Origin: Streptomyces roseoverticillatus
GTDB lineage: Bacteria > Actinomycetota > Actinomycetes > Streptomycetales > Streptomycetaceae
NCBI RefSeq assembly: GCF_000719265.1
Contig: NZ_JOFL01000010.1
Location: forward strand, 1-64,000
DNA length: 64,000 bases
Reading direction: 5' to 3'
The notes under the pieces: model-generated
Seen by the model: only the letters and a program-made list of their open reading frames with translations
Databases searched by the model: none
What the model was told of the DNA's origin: nothing
In this document: positions 8,414 to 19,596 of the stretch, piece by piece
Layout: the number at the start of each line of letters is the position of its first letter
Numbering within the stretch: the first letter of the stretch is position 1
Translations under genes and position numbers: made by a program

Positions 8414-10266
8414 GGGGTGGTCGCCTCCGCGTGCGTGAGGGTGCTGCCGGTGGTGGTTCCGTCGTGGAATTCGAGTTGCCGGCGGCGGTTGGGGATGAGG
8501 CCTTCGGGGCGGAAGCGCATGAGGAGGATGAGGGCCGCGCCGAAGGCGAGGAGTTGGTAGTCCTGGAGGAATTGGAGTTTGGCGGGGATGAGGTAGAGGA
8601 GGGCGGCGCCGAGGAGGGGGCCGCTGATGGTGCCCATGCCGCCGAGGATGACGGCTGCGAGGAGGAAGGCGGAGTTGGGCGGTACGGGGCCGGCGAAGAC
8701 GTATTGCTCGGGGACGACGGTGTAGGCGACGTGGGCTTGGACGGTGCCGGCGAGTCCGGCGAGGGTGGCGCCGAGAGCGAAGGCGAGGAGTTTGAGGCGG
8801 AAGCCGTTGATGCCCATGGCGGTGGCGGCGGTTTCGTCTTCGCGGATGGCGATCCAGGCGCGGCCGATGCGGGAGTTGCCGGCGCGGCTGAAGACGAGGA
8901 CGACGATGACGGTGAAGAGGAGCATGAGGAGGTAGTAGTTGGCGAAGGGGTTGAGGGTGATGCTGCCGAGGTGGTGGGTCTCGCCGAAGGAGTAGCCGAA
9001 GAGGGCGAGGTCGGGGATGTTGGGGATGCCGTTGGGGCCGTTGGTGAGGGAGGGGCCGGATTCGCCGTTGAGGTTGCCGGCGGTGATGCGGAAGATCTCG
9101 CCGAAGCCGAGGGTGACGATGGCGAGGTAGTCGCCGCGCAGCCGGAGGGTGGGGGCGCCGATGACGACGCCGAAGACGAGTGAGGCGGCGGCTCCGGTGA
9201 GGACGGCGGCCCAGAAGGGGAAGCGGATGTCGAGGGTGGATGCGGTGGTGCCGGAGACGAGGGCGGCGGTGTAGGCGCCGACGCCGAGGAAGGCGACGTA
9301 GCCGAGGTCGAGGAGGCCGGCGAGGCCGACGACGACGTTGAGGCCGAGGGCGACGGTCGAGAAGATCAGGATGTTGACGGCGATGAGGGTGTATTGGTCG
9401 GTGTCCTGGGTGAGGGGGAAGAGTGCGGCGGCGATGAAGGCGGCGGTGACGGTGGGCGTGCGGTGTTTGGCGGTGAGTGCGGTGAGCCGGCTGAGGAGTC
9501 CGGCGCGGGCGAGGGCGGCGGTGCTGAGTCCGGCTAGGAGCAGGAAGCCGGTGAAGAGTTCGCCGTAGGCGGTGCCGATTCCGTAGGTGACGATGCCGAG
9601 GGCGAGGCCGAAGGCTGCGGTGATGATGAGGATTTCGGCCCAGGGGGGCAGGGGCCGGGGTGGTGGTGGCTGTTGGTGGGGGCGGCCGGGGCGGATGGTG
9701 CGGAGGGCGGTGCGGGCGAGTGCCCGGGTGCGGGTGGTGGTCCCGGGGCGGCTGGTGTCCGGGGTGGTGTCGTGGGTGTGCCGGTCGAGGGGGAGGGCGA
9801 GGGTGCCGAGGAGGGTGAGGAGGGTGGTGAGGGCGGCTGCGTAGCCGCCGGGTTCGAGGTTGGCGAGTCCGCCGAGTTGTACGGCGATGGCGATGAGGGT
9901 GTACCAGGTGGTGGCGAGGGTGGCGGTGGCCAGGAGTGCGGTGGCGTTGTGGCTGCCGGTGGGGTTGAGCCAGCGGAGGCCTGGGGTGTTCCAGGTGGTG
10001 AGGGTGTAGGCGAGGGTGAGGAGGGCGCCGGTGAGGGTGAGGAGCTGGAGGCCGCCGGGGTAGCCGTTGACGGTGAGGTTGCCGGGGAATCGGGTGGTCC
10101 AGGTCCAGGAGAGGAAGGTGGAGGCGGCGCTGAGGAGGGCGCCGGTGGTGGTGAGGGTGCGTGCGGTGTTGAGGGGGAGGGGGATGAGGGGGGCGGTTTC
10201 GGTGGTGGGTGTTTCCGTTGTTTCGGTTGCTGCTGGTGTGGTGTGTTGTGGGTTCATTGCTCTCAC
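8410..10266 (-). CDS. livM: Branched-chain amino acid ABC permease LivM (long N-terminal form)
   Basis: The 618-residue permease starts at GTG 10266, overlapping livH by 4 bp (GTGA); an ATG three codons on (10257) is the alternative. The C-terminal 320 residues carry the usual LivM fold (VGLAGLLDLGYVAFLGVGAY, LRGDYLAIVTLGFGEI, AILGGMGTISGP). The first 290 residues are an extra region: a Thr-rich head, about four predicted membrane segments, a Pro/Arg-rich cytoplasmic linker, then two more membrane segments. Such long forms occur in Streptomyces; enteric LivM is near 425. Codons are almost all C-ending, which creates very long antisense frames. Confidence 0.92.
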   Translation of the reverse strand: MRAMNPQHTTPAATETTETPTTETAPLIPLPLNTARTLTTTGALLSAASTFLSWTWTTRFPGNLTVNGYPGGLQLLTLTGALLTLAYTLTTWNTPGLRWLNPTGSHNATALLATATLATTWYTLIAIAVQLGGLANLEPGGYAAALTTLLTLLGTLALPLDRHTHDTTPDTSRPGTTTRTRALARTALRTIRPGRPHQQPPPPRPLPPWAEILIITAAFGLALGIVTYGIGTAYGELFTGFLLLAGLSTAALARAGLLSRLTALTAKHRTPTVTAAFIAAALFPLTQDTDQYTLIAVNILIFSTVALGLNVVVGLAGLLDLGYVAFLGVGAYTAALVSGTTASTLDIRFPFWAAVLTGAAASLVFGVVIGAPTLRLRGDYLAIVTLGFGEIFRITAGNLNGESGPSLTNGPNGIPNIPDLALFGYSFGETHHLGSITLNPFANYYLLMLLFTVIVVLVFSRAGNSRIGRAWIAIREDETAATAMGINGFRLKLLAFALGATLAGLAGTVQAHVAYTVVPEQYVFAGPVPPNSAFLLAAVILGGMGTISGPLLGAALLYLIPAKLQFLQDYQLLAFGAALILLMRFRPEGLIPNRRRQLEFHDGTTTGSTLTHAEATTP

Positions 10267-11195
10267 GCCCGATCCGCGACGCGTTCGCCGAGCAGTCCTT
10301 GGGGCCTGATGAGGAGGACGAGGATGAGGAGGGCGAAGGCCCAGACGTCTTTCCAGCCGCCTCCGCCGAGTTGTTGCATTCCGGGGATGTGCTGGATGTA
10401 GGTGGAGGCGGCGGCTTCGGCGATGCCGAGGACGACTCCGCCGAGCATGGCTCCGTAGATGTTGCCGATGCCGCCGAGGACGGCTGCGGTGAAGGCTTTG
10501 AGGCCGAGGATGAAGCCCATTTCGAAGTTGATCTGTCCGGCGCGGAGTCCCTGGGCGACGGCGGCGACGGCGGCGAAGGCGCCGCCGATGGCGAAGGCCA
10601 GGACGATGATGCGGTCGGTGTTGATGCCCATGAGTTTTGCGGTGTCGGGGTCCTGGGCGGTGGCTTGCATGGCGCGGCCGGTGCGGCTTCGGGCGACGAA
10701 GAGGCCGAGGGCGAGCATGCACAGGGGTGCGGCGACGAGGACGAAGAGGTCGTCGCGCTGGATGTGGAGGTTGCCGGCGAGTTCGAAGGCGTCGCCTTGG
10801 AACTGCGGGAATCCGCGGGATTTCTTGGCGTCGGGGTAGAAGGCCCAGACGATTTGCTGGAGGGCGATGGAGAGGCCGATGGCGGTGATGAGGGGGGCGA
10901 GTCTGGGGGCGTTGCGCAGGGGCCGGTAGGCGAAGCGTTCGGCCGCGGTGGCGACGGCGACGGAGGCCACGGCGCCGCCGATGAGCATGAGGGGGAGGGC
11001 GGCGGGGAGGGGGGTGTCGCCGGGGAGCCAGAGGTGGATGGTGAGGGCGCCGAAGGCTCCGATCATGACGATCTCGCCGTGGGCGAAGTTGATGAGCTGG
11101 ACGATGCCGTAGACCATGGTGTACCCGATGGCGATGAGGCCGTAGAGGGCACCGAGGGCGAGTCCGTTGACCAGCGTTTGCGGCAGTTGGTGCAC
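10263..11195 (-). CDS. livH: Branched-chain amino acid ABC permease LivH
   Basis: The 310-residue hydrophobic permease has about eight membrane segments and family motifs (LVNGLALGALYGLIAIGYTMVYG near the start; LGGIGNIYGAMLGG near the end). The GTG start at 11195 has GGAGG seven bases upstream. It forms the membrane channel with LivM. A 150-bp gap with no gene separates it from the binding-protein gene upstream. Confidence 0.95.
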   Translation of the reverse strand: MHQLPQTLVNGLALGALYGLIAIGYTMVYGIVQLINFAHGEIVMIGAFGALTIHLWLPGDTPLPAALPLMLIGGAVASVAVATAAERFAYRPLRNAPRLAPLITAIGLSIALQQIVWAFYPDAKKSRGFPQFQGDAFELAGNLHIQRDDLFVLVAAPLCMLALGLFVARSRTGRAMQATAQDPDTAKLMGINTDRIIVLAFAIGGAFAAVAAVAQGLRAGQINFEMGFILGLKAFTAAVLGGIGNIYGAMLGGVVLGIAEAAASTYIQHIPGMQQLGGGGWKDVWAFALLILVLLIRPQGLLGERVADRA

Positions 11196-11345
11196 CGCTG
11201 GGCCTCCGATGCGGGTGTCGGATGTGGGTCCGCGCGAGGGCGTGGGACGCTTCCTCGCGCGGTGGGCCGGGGTCCGGGTGGGTGCTGGGGTGCTGGTTTG
11301 CCGGGGGGCGTTCGGTTTTTGAATTCCTTTGGTTCTTGCAGGTGT

Positions 11346-12590
11346 TCAGTCCTTGAAGGTGGCGCTCTTGACGGACTTCCAGGTGTCGCCCTTGACCTGG
11401 TAGACGGTCAGTTGTTTGTTGGTGGTGTCGCCGAATTCGTCGAAGGAGACCTTTCCGGTGACTCCTTCGAAGGAGACTTTGCCCATGGCTTCGGTGACTT
11501 TGGCGCGGGCGTCGGCGGGGAGTTTTCCGTTGTTGGCGGTGACGACGCTCTTGACGGCTTGGATGATGGCCCAGGCCGCGTCGTAGGAGTAGCCGCCGTA
11601 GGCCGCGTAGGGGTCTTTGTAGTCGGCTGCCTTGTAGTTCTGGACGAAGGCTTTGGCGGAGTCGAGGTCTTCGACGGGGTAGCCGACGGAGGTGCCGAGG
11701 TCGCCGTCGTTGCTCTCGCTGGAGGCCTTGATGAAGGCGGGGTCGTAGACACCGTCGCCGCCCATGAGGGGGATGCGGGCGCCGGCCTTCTTGACCTGGT
11801 CGGCGAGGAGGCCGCCTTCGGGGTACTGGCCGCCGTAGTAGACGATGTCGGCGCCGCTGTTCCTGACCTTGTTGGCGACGCTGGAGAAGTCGGTTTCCTT
11901 GACGGTGATGTGGTCGGTGCCGACGACTTCGCCGCCGAGGCGTTTGAATTCCTGGCCGAAGATGGAGGCGAGGCCGACGCCGTAGGTCTGTTTGTCGTCG
12001 ACGACGAAGGCCTTTTTCTTCTTGGCGTCGTTGAAGGCGTACTGGGCGGCGAAGCGGCCTTGGATGATGTCGGTGGTGGCGGTGCGGAAGTAGGTTTTGA
12101 AGGGGCGTTTCTTGTCTCCCTTGAGCCAGTTGTCGCCCTGGCTGAGCTCGGGGCTGGTGTTGGCGGGGGAGACCTGGGTGAGGTCGGCGCGGGCGAAGAC
12201 GCCTTGCATGGACTGGGAGACGCCCGAGTTGAGGGGGCCGACGACGCCGAGTACGGACTTGTCGGCGACGAGTTTGGTGGCGTTCTGCTGGCCGGAGGCG
12301 GGGACGGCCTGGTCGTCGAGGGTTTCGGTGCGGAAGGTGACGCCCTTGACTTCCTTGTTCTTGTTGGCGGTGCGGGCGGCGAGGTCGACGGAGTTCTTGA
12401 TGCCTTGGCCGAGGGCGGAGAGGGAGCCGGTCAGCGGGGCGTCGACGCCGATGACCACGGTGGTCTGCGTGCCGCCTCCGCTGTCCTTGTCGTCGCTCTT
12501 GCCGCCGTCGTCGCGTGAGCCGCAGGCGCTCAGGGTGAGCGCGCCGGCGGCGAGGGTGCTGGTGAGGAGGAGCAGGGGACGATGGCGCAC
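11346..12590 (-). CDS. Branched-chain amino acid ABC transporter substrate-binding lipoprotein
   Basis: The 414-residue protein starts at GTG 12590, preceded by AAAGGA; the frame continues upstream, but this start gives a clean lipoprotein signal (RHRPLLLLTSTLAAGALTLSAC, lipid-modified Cys 23) followed by an acidic Gly/Asp/Ser linker. The rest is a periplasmic-binding-protein type I fold (VVIGVDAPLTGSLSALGQGIKN). It is first in the operon and delivers leucine, isoleucine, valine or a related ligand to LivHM. Ligand specificity is not readable from sequence. Confidence 0.93.
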   Translation of the reverse strand: MRHRPLLLLTSTLAAGALTLSACGSRDDGGKSDDKDSGGGTQTTVVIGVDAPLTGSLSALGQGIKNSVDLAARTANKNKEVKGVTFRTETLDDQAVPASGQQNATKLVADKSVLGVVGPLNSGVSQSMQGVFARADLTQVSPANTSPELSQGDNWLKGDKKRPFKTYFRTATTDIIQGRFAAQYAFNDAKKKKAFVVDDKQTYGVGLASIFGQEFKRLGGEVVGTDHITVKETDFSSVANKVRNSGADIVYYGGQYPEGGLLADQVKKAGARIPLMGGDGVYDPAFIKASSESNDGDLGTSVGYPVEDLDSAKAFVQNYKAADYKDPYAAYGGYSYDAAWAIIQAVKSVVTANNGKLPADARAKVTEAMGKVSFEGVTGKVSFDEFGDTTNKQLTVYQVKGDTWKSVKSATFKD

Positions 12591-12892
12591 GGTGTGTCCT
12601 TTCCCCGGCGGGGTGGTGACTGGCCGTGACTCTATGGGGGTGCGGCGGCGGGGGGCAGAGGTGATGGCCATGATGTGACTGTCTTGTTATGACGCAGATC
12701 ACTTCTGGGGAATTTTGTGTAGCGGTGCTGAGCGAATGATCTTCGCGGATGGTGATTTGTCCCCCGAGTGCGGAGCCAGAAAGTGCAGTTCCGCTAAGTG
12801 GTCGAGGGTGGGGGGAGGGGGTGTCAGGCCATGCCGATGGCGCTCGCGTCGCCGCCCCTACGCTTCCCGTCCTGCCTTGTGGTTACACACCG
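12591..12892. other. 302-bp stretch without a gene, upstream of the liv operon
   Basis: No coding frame with sensible composition is seen. The AT-richer part (12675-12725) is the likely liv operon promoter region, but I cannot assign -35 and -10 boxes with confidence. A separated GTGAT/ATCAC pair (12660 and 12698) is too loose to call an operator. Confidence 0.4.
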
Positions 12893-13294
12893 TTATGCCG
12901 GGGGCCGCCAGTTCTCGGAGCTGTGCGTCGCTCCGTTCGCGGCCTTGCAGCGCTCGGCGGACCGGCGCCGGACCAGTTCGAGTGCCGCGTCCGTCCCGCG
13001 CCGGCGCTGTTCGCCGCGCGCCTCCTGCACGATGTCGCCGTAGAGGCCGAACTGCTCGTTCGACAGGCCCTTCTGCTCCCAGTCGAGCCCGGCCCACTTG
13101 CTCCCGGTGATGTCCTGCTCGGCCCAGTACGAGATGAGCCTGGTGCACAGCTGCACGGGGGAGTCGGGGGAGGGGGAGCGCGGGGAGGGGGCGGCTGCGG
13201 AGCCGGAGTCGGAGCCGGAGCTTCCGCAGGCGGTCAGGGTGGCGGCCAGCAGCAGTGATGTACAGGCCAGTAGGCCGCCTAAGGGTGCCCGCAT
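12893..13294 (-). CDS. Small putative lipoprotein, function unknown
   Basis: The 133-residue protein has a lipoprotein signal (RAPLGG then a hydrophobic run and lipobox LTAC, Cys 23), a Ser/Pro-rich linker to about residue 45, then a compact 85-residue domain with three cysteines and several Trp (LISYWAEQDITGSKWAGLDWEQ). The domain looks helical. It should be anchored to the outer face of the membrane. It shares the direction of the liv operon but is separated from it by 302 bp, so a link is not established. Confidence 0.8.
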   Translation of the reverse strand: MRAPLGGLLACTSLLLAATLTACGSSGSDSGSAAAPSPRSPSPDSPVQLCTRLISYWAEQDITGSKWAGLDWEQKGLSNEQFGLYGDIVQEARGEQRRRGTDAALELVRRRSAERCKAANGATHSSENWRPPA

Positions 13295-13547
13295 GCTGGG
13301 AAGGTAGAGCGCGTCTGCGGTGTGGGGAACCCGTCATGCCGCGGTTCGGCACCGCCGGTCCGCCGCGTTGTGGTGTCACACCCTTGCGGCGGAGGGGCAT
13401 GCCTGCCGTGAGGCAGGGAACCGCGAGGGAGAGAACCGTGTTGCGGCGGGAACGAGATGCCCGCCGCAGCGGTGAGGTGCCCCTATGGCGAGGGTCCGGC
13501 GGAATGCGGAGCCACCCGCACCGGCGGTCAGGCTTCGGCGACGCCGG

Positions 13548-14003
13548 TCACCCCGCGTCGCGGATGATGCAGGTGAGCCGCGCCGAGCACACCCGCTTGT
13601 CGTGCTCGTCGGTGACGACGATCTCGTACGTGGCGGTGGTGCGCCCCCGGTGCACGGGCGTGGCGACGCCGGTCACCAGCCCGGAGCGGACGCCCCGGTG
13701 GTGGGTGCAGTTGAGGTCGACGCCGACGGCGATCCGGGAGGGGCCGCCGTGCAGCATGGCGCCGACGGAGCCGAGGGTCTCGGCGAGCACGGCGGAGGCG
13801 CCGCCGTGCAGCAGCCCGTACGGCTGGGTGTTGCCCTCGACGGGCATGGTGCCGACCACGCGGTCGGCGGAGGCCTCGACGACGCGTACGCCCATGCGCT
13901 CGCCGAGGTGCCCGGCGGAGAAGAGAGCGGGCAGGTCGAGCCCGCTGCCGGCCCACTGGTCCAGGACCTCTTGCGGGAACGTGGTCTTGCCGTGCTCGCC
14001 CAT
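13548..14003 (-). CDS. Hotdog-fold thioesterase (PaaI/YdiI-like)
   Basis: The protein has 151 residues from ATG 14003; a start at 14021 would add six residues. The hotdog signature GLLHGGASAVLAETLGS, with the conserved His-Gly-Gly, is followed by the usual strands (VGVDLNCTHHRGVRSG, ARLTCIIRD). Family members hydrolyse acyl- or aryl-CoA thioesters, for example phenylacetyl-CoA derivatives. The substrate is not known. It stands alone between the lipoprotein gene and the oxidoreductase gene. Confidence 0.9.
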   Translation of the reverse strand: MGEHGKTTFPQEVLDQWAGSGLDLPALFSAGHLGERMGVRVVEASADRVVGTMPVEGNTQPYGLLHGGASAVLAETLGSVGAMLHGGPSRIAVGVDLNCTHHRGVRSGLVTGVATPVHRGRTTATYEIVVTDEHDKRVCSARLTCIIRDAG

Positions 14004-14079
14004 GCCTCGTGCTCCGATCACCGTCGGCCGTTGTGGTGTGAAAGTTTTTTCAGTTCAACGGCCTTGCCGTCAACCGTCG

Positions 14080-16386
<2,307 letters not shown>

Positions 16387-16515
16387 GTGTCGCTCCCCCT
16401 TGAGCGGTCGGTGGTGCGCGGTGTCGCGTACGGGTTCTCGTGCGCGTCTCTTGTGCGGCTCCGATCCTGTCACGGGGCGGCGCCGGGTGCCGGGGTGAGG
16501 TCGCCGTGGCCGGGA

Positions 16516-16538
16516 TTGTCAGTGGGCCGTGGCAGGAT
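16516..16538 (+). promoter_or_regulatory. Probable DNA-damage (RecA-independent, PafBC-type) promoter of polA
   Basis: TTGTCAGTG (16516-16524) is followed by 8 bp and CAGGAT (16533-16538). The upstream half matches the actinobacterial motif TTGTCRGTG-N8-TAnnnT exactly; the -10 differs in its first base. The start codon follows 7 bp later, so the mRNA would be leaderless. Confidence 0.6.
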
Positions 16539-16545
16539 CGGGGGC

Positions 16546-19281
16546 GTGGCAGCAAAGGCAGTGAAGACGAACGGACCGACCGGCACCGAGGCAGCGGAGG
16601 GAGGTCGCCCCCGTCTGCTCCTCATGGACGGGCACTCGATGGCGTACCGGGCGTTCTTCGCGCTGCCGGCGGAGAATTTCACGACGGTCGCCGGCCAGAC
16701 GACGAACGCGGTGTACGGCTTCGCGTCGATGCTGGCGAACACCCTGCGTGATGAGACGCCCACGCACTTCGCGGTGGCGTTCGACGTGTCGCGCAAGACG
16801 TGGCGCTCGGAGGAGTTCCCGGAGTACAAGGCGACGCGGTCGAAGACGCCGGATGACTTCAAGGGTCAGGTCGAGCTGATCGGCGAGCTGCTCGACGCGA
16901 TGCGGGTGCCGCGTTTCGCGGTGGACGGCTTCGAGGCGGATGACGTGATCGCCACGCTGGCTACGCAGGCCGAGGCCGAGGGCTTCCACGTCTCGATCGT
17001 CACCGGTGACCGGGACTCCTTCCAGCTGGTGTCCGATGACGTCACGGTGCTGTATCCGACGAAGGGCGTTTCGGAGCTGACGCGTTTCACGCCGGAGAAG
17101 GTCCAGGAGAAGTACGGTCTGAGCCCGTCGCAGTATCCGGACTTCGCGGCTCTGCGCGGCGACCCGTCGGACAATCTGCCGGGCATCCCGGGCGTGGGCG
17201 AGAAGACCGCCGCGAAGTGGATCAATCAGTTCGGTTCGTTCGCGGAGCTGGTGGAGCGGGTCGAGGAGGTCAAGGGCAAGGCCGGGCAGAACCTCCGTGA
17301 TCACCTGGAGGCGGTCAAGCTGAACCGCCGCCTGACGGAGATGGTGCGCGACGTCGAGCTGCCGGTGGGCCCGGAGGGCCTGCGGCGCGAGGCGTACGAC
17401 CGCAAGGCGCTGATCGCGTTCCTGGAGGGCCTGGAGATCCGCAACCAGGGCCTGCGGGACCGGCTGCTGGCCGCGGACCCGGGTGCGGAGGCCGAGGAGG
17501 AGGCCGCCCCCGCGGCGGGCGCCGAGGTGGACGGCACGGTGCTCGGGGCGGGTGAGCTCGCGCCGTGGCTGGCGGAGCACGGCGCGTCCCCGCTCGGTGT
17601 GGCGATCGTCGACGCGTGGAAGCTGGGCAGCGGCCGTGTCGCGGAGATCGCGCTGGCCACGGGCGAGGGCCCGGCCGCGTGGTTCGACCCGGCGGAGCTC
17701 GACGAGGCCGATGAGAAGGCGTTCGCCGGCTGGAGCGCCGATCCGGGCGCGCCGAAGGTCATGCACGACGCCAAGGCGGCGATGCGGGTCTTCGCCGAGC
17801 ACGGCTGGACGGTCGAGGGCGTCAGCATGGATACGGCGCTGGCCGCCTATCTGGTCAAGCCCGGGCGCCGTTCCTTCGCGCTGGACGCCCTGTCGGTGGA
17901 GTACCTGGGCCGGGAGCTGGCCACGGCCGCCGCGGGCGACGGGCAGCTGGCCTTCGGCGCCGACGAGCAGGCCGAGGCCGACGCCCTCATGGGCCGGGCC
18001 CGTACGGTCCTCGACCTGGGGGCGGCGTTCACCACGCGTCTGCAGGAGGTCGGTGCGGCGGAGCTCATGCGCAATGTGGAGCTGCCGACGAGCGCACTGC
18101 TGGCCCGTATGGAGCGGGCGGGCATCGCGGCCGACCGCGGCTGGCTGGAGCGCATGGAGCAGCAGTTCGCCGCCGCGGTGCAGCAGGCCGTGCAGGAGGC
18201 GCACGCGGCCGCGGGCCACGAGTTCAACCTCGGCTCCCCCAAGCAGCTGCAGGAGGTGCTCTTCGGCGAGCTCGGCCTGCCGAAGACGAAGAAGACCAAG
18301 ACCGGCTACACCACGGATGCCGACGCTCTGGCGTGGCTCGCGGCGCAGACCGAGAACGAACTCCCGGTGATCATGCTGCGGCACCGGGAGCAGTCGAAGC
18401 TGCGGTCCACGGTCGAGGGCCTGATCAAGTCGATCGCGCCCGGCGGCCGGATCCACACCACCTTCAACCAGACGGTGGCGGCCACGGGCCGGCTGTCCTC
18501 CACCGATCCCAACCTGCAGAACATCCCGGTGCGGACGGACGAGGGCCGGGCCATCCGCCGCGGCTTCGTCGTCGGCGAGGGCTACGAGTCCCTCATGACC
18601 GCCGACTACAGCCAGATCGAGCTGCGGGTCATGGCGCACCTCTCCGAGGACGAGGGCCTCATCGAGGCCTTCAACTCCGGTGAGGACCTGCACACCACCG
18701 TCGCCTCCCAGGTCTTCGGCGTGGAGCGGACCGAGGTCGATCCGGAGATGCGCCGGAAGATCAAGGCGATGTCGTACGGCCTCGCCTACGGTCTGTCGGC
18801 GTTCGGCCTGTCCCAGCAGCTGAACATCGCCCCCGGCGAGGCGGGCAAGCTGATGGACACGTTCTTCGAGCGCTTCGGCGGTGTGCGGGACTACCTGCAG
18901 CGGGTGGTCGTCGAGGCCCGCGCCACGGGCTACACCGAGACGATGCTCGGCCGCCGCCGTTATCTCCCGGACCTCAACAGCGACAACCGCCAGCGCCGCG
19001 AGATGGCCGAGCGGATGGCGCTGAACGCCCCGATCCAGGGCACCGCCGCCGACATCGTGAAGATCGCGATGCTGCGGGTGGGGAAGGCGCTGGAGGCCGG
19101 GGAGCTCGCGTCCCGGATGCTGCTCCAGGTCCACGACGAAATCGTGCTGGAGATCGCTCCGGGCGAGCGGGAGGCCGTCGAGGCGCTGGTGCGCCGCGAG
19201 ATGGCCGGCGCCGTCGAGCTGCGCGCCCCGCTGGACGTGTCGGTCGGTGTGGGGCGGGACTGGGAGTCCGCCGCGCACTGA
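16546..19281 (+). CDS. polA: DNA polymerase I
   Basis: The protein has 911 residues, the usual Streptomyces size; the frame is open for over 3 kb upstream, and GTG 16546 is chosen because homology-like sequence begins there and the promoter ends 7 bp before it. Domains: 5'-3' exonuclease (LLLMDGHSMAYRAFF from 24; EADDVIATLA; TGDRDSFQLV), a degenerate proofreading domain in the middle, and the polymerase with motif A DYSQIELR (687-694), the KAMSYGLAYG helix and motif C VHDE (862-865). It fills gaps in excision repair and processes Okazaki fragments. Its promoter resembles those of uvrB and uvrC in this window. Confidence 0.97.
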   Translation: MAAKAVKTNGPTGTEAAEGGRPRLLLMDGHSMAYRAFFALPAENFTTVAGQTTNAVYGFASMLANTLRDETPTHFAVAFDVSRKTWRSEEFPEYKATRSKTPDDFKGQVELIGELLDAMRVPRFAVDGFEADDVIATLATQAEAEGFHVSIVTGDRDSFQLVSDDVTVLYPTKGVSELTRFTPEKVQEKYGLSPSQYPDFAALRGDPSDNLPGIPGVGEKTAAKWINQFGSFAELVERVEEVKGKAGQNLRDHLEAVKLNRRLTEMVRDVELPVGPEGLRREAYDRKALIAFLEGLEIRNQGLRDRLLAADPGAEAEEEAAPAAGAEVDGTVLGAGELAPWLAEHGASPLGVAIVDAWKLGSGRVAEIALATGEGPAAWFDPAELDEADEKAFAGWSADPGAPKVMHDAKAAMRVFAEHGWTVEGVSMDTALAAYLVKPGRRSFALDALSVEYLGRELATAAAGDGQLAFGADEQAEADALMGRARTVLDLGAAFTTRLQEVGAAELMRNVELPTSALLARMERAGIAADRGWLERMEQQFAAAVQQAVQEAHAAAGHEFNLGSPKQLQEVLFGELGLPKTKKTKTGYTTDADALAWLAAQTENELPVIMLRHREQSKLRSTVEGLIKSIAPGGRIHTTFNQTVAATGRLSSTDPNLQNIPVRTDEGRAIRRGFVVGEGYESLMTADYSQIELRVMAHLSEDEGLIEAFNSGEDLHTTVASQVFGVERTEVDPEMRRKIKAMSYGLAYGLSAFGLSQQLNIAPGEAGKLMDTFFERFGGVRDYLQRVVVEARATGYTETMLGRRRYLPDLNSDNRQRREMAERMALNAPIQGTAADIVKIAMLRVGKALEAGELASRMLLQVHDEIVLEIAPGEREAVEALVRREMAGAVELRAPLDVSVGVGRDWESAAH

Positions 19282-19300
19282 GCCCGTCCGTGATGTCCGT

Positions 19301-19343
19301 ACGGCCCCTTTCCTCCGCGTCTCCCGCGGGGGAGAGGGGCCGT
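19301..19343 (+). terminator. Hairpin terminator after polA
   Basis: A 19-bp stem (19301-19319 with 19325-19343), with two G-U type mismatches, closes a five-base loop 20 bp after the polA stop. There is no long T run, as is common in Streptomyces. Confidence 0.7.
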
Positions 19344-19446
19344 TCGCGTGGTTCTCATCTGCGCCGTGCATTGCTACCGTGCCCTGCCTGTTCCTGACTA
19401 GGTGTCAGATGTAGGGGATCCGGGGCGACCCGCCGGGAGGCTTCAC

Positions 19447-19581
19447 ATGCGCGCACTCGTCGCCGCGGCCGTCGGACTGGCCGCCGCCCTCGCCCTCGTC
19501 CTCACCGTCACCGCGATCGGCCCGCCCGAGGGCAGTACCTCCCCGAAGCCCCTGCTCACCTCCGCCCCCGTGCACCCCTGA
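19447..19581 (+). CDS. 44-residue membrane peptide (SPW_0924-like)
   Basis: ATG 19447 is preceded by GGGAGG at a good distance and opens a 44-codon frame: a short basic start, a hydrophobic Ala/Leu/Val stretch (residues 4-26) and a polar Pro/Ser tail ending PVHP. I recognise the pattern of a small Streptomyces protein family annotated SPW_0924; this is from memory of the family. It probably spans or is exported across the membrane. It lies 15 bp before the DUF3068 gene and is likely cotranscribed. Confidence 0.7.
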   Translation: MRALVAAAVGLAAALALVLTVTAIGPPEGSTSPKPLLTSAPVHP

Positions 19582-19596
19582 CGGGCCGGCCGCGCC

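Noticed and set aside
8431..12518. Very long frames opposite the liv operon, the longest 769 residues
   Set aside because: They are mirror images of C-ending codons on the coding strand; they have Gly/Glu/Asp/Ala-only composition and no domain signal.
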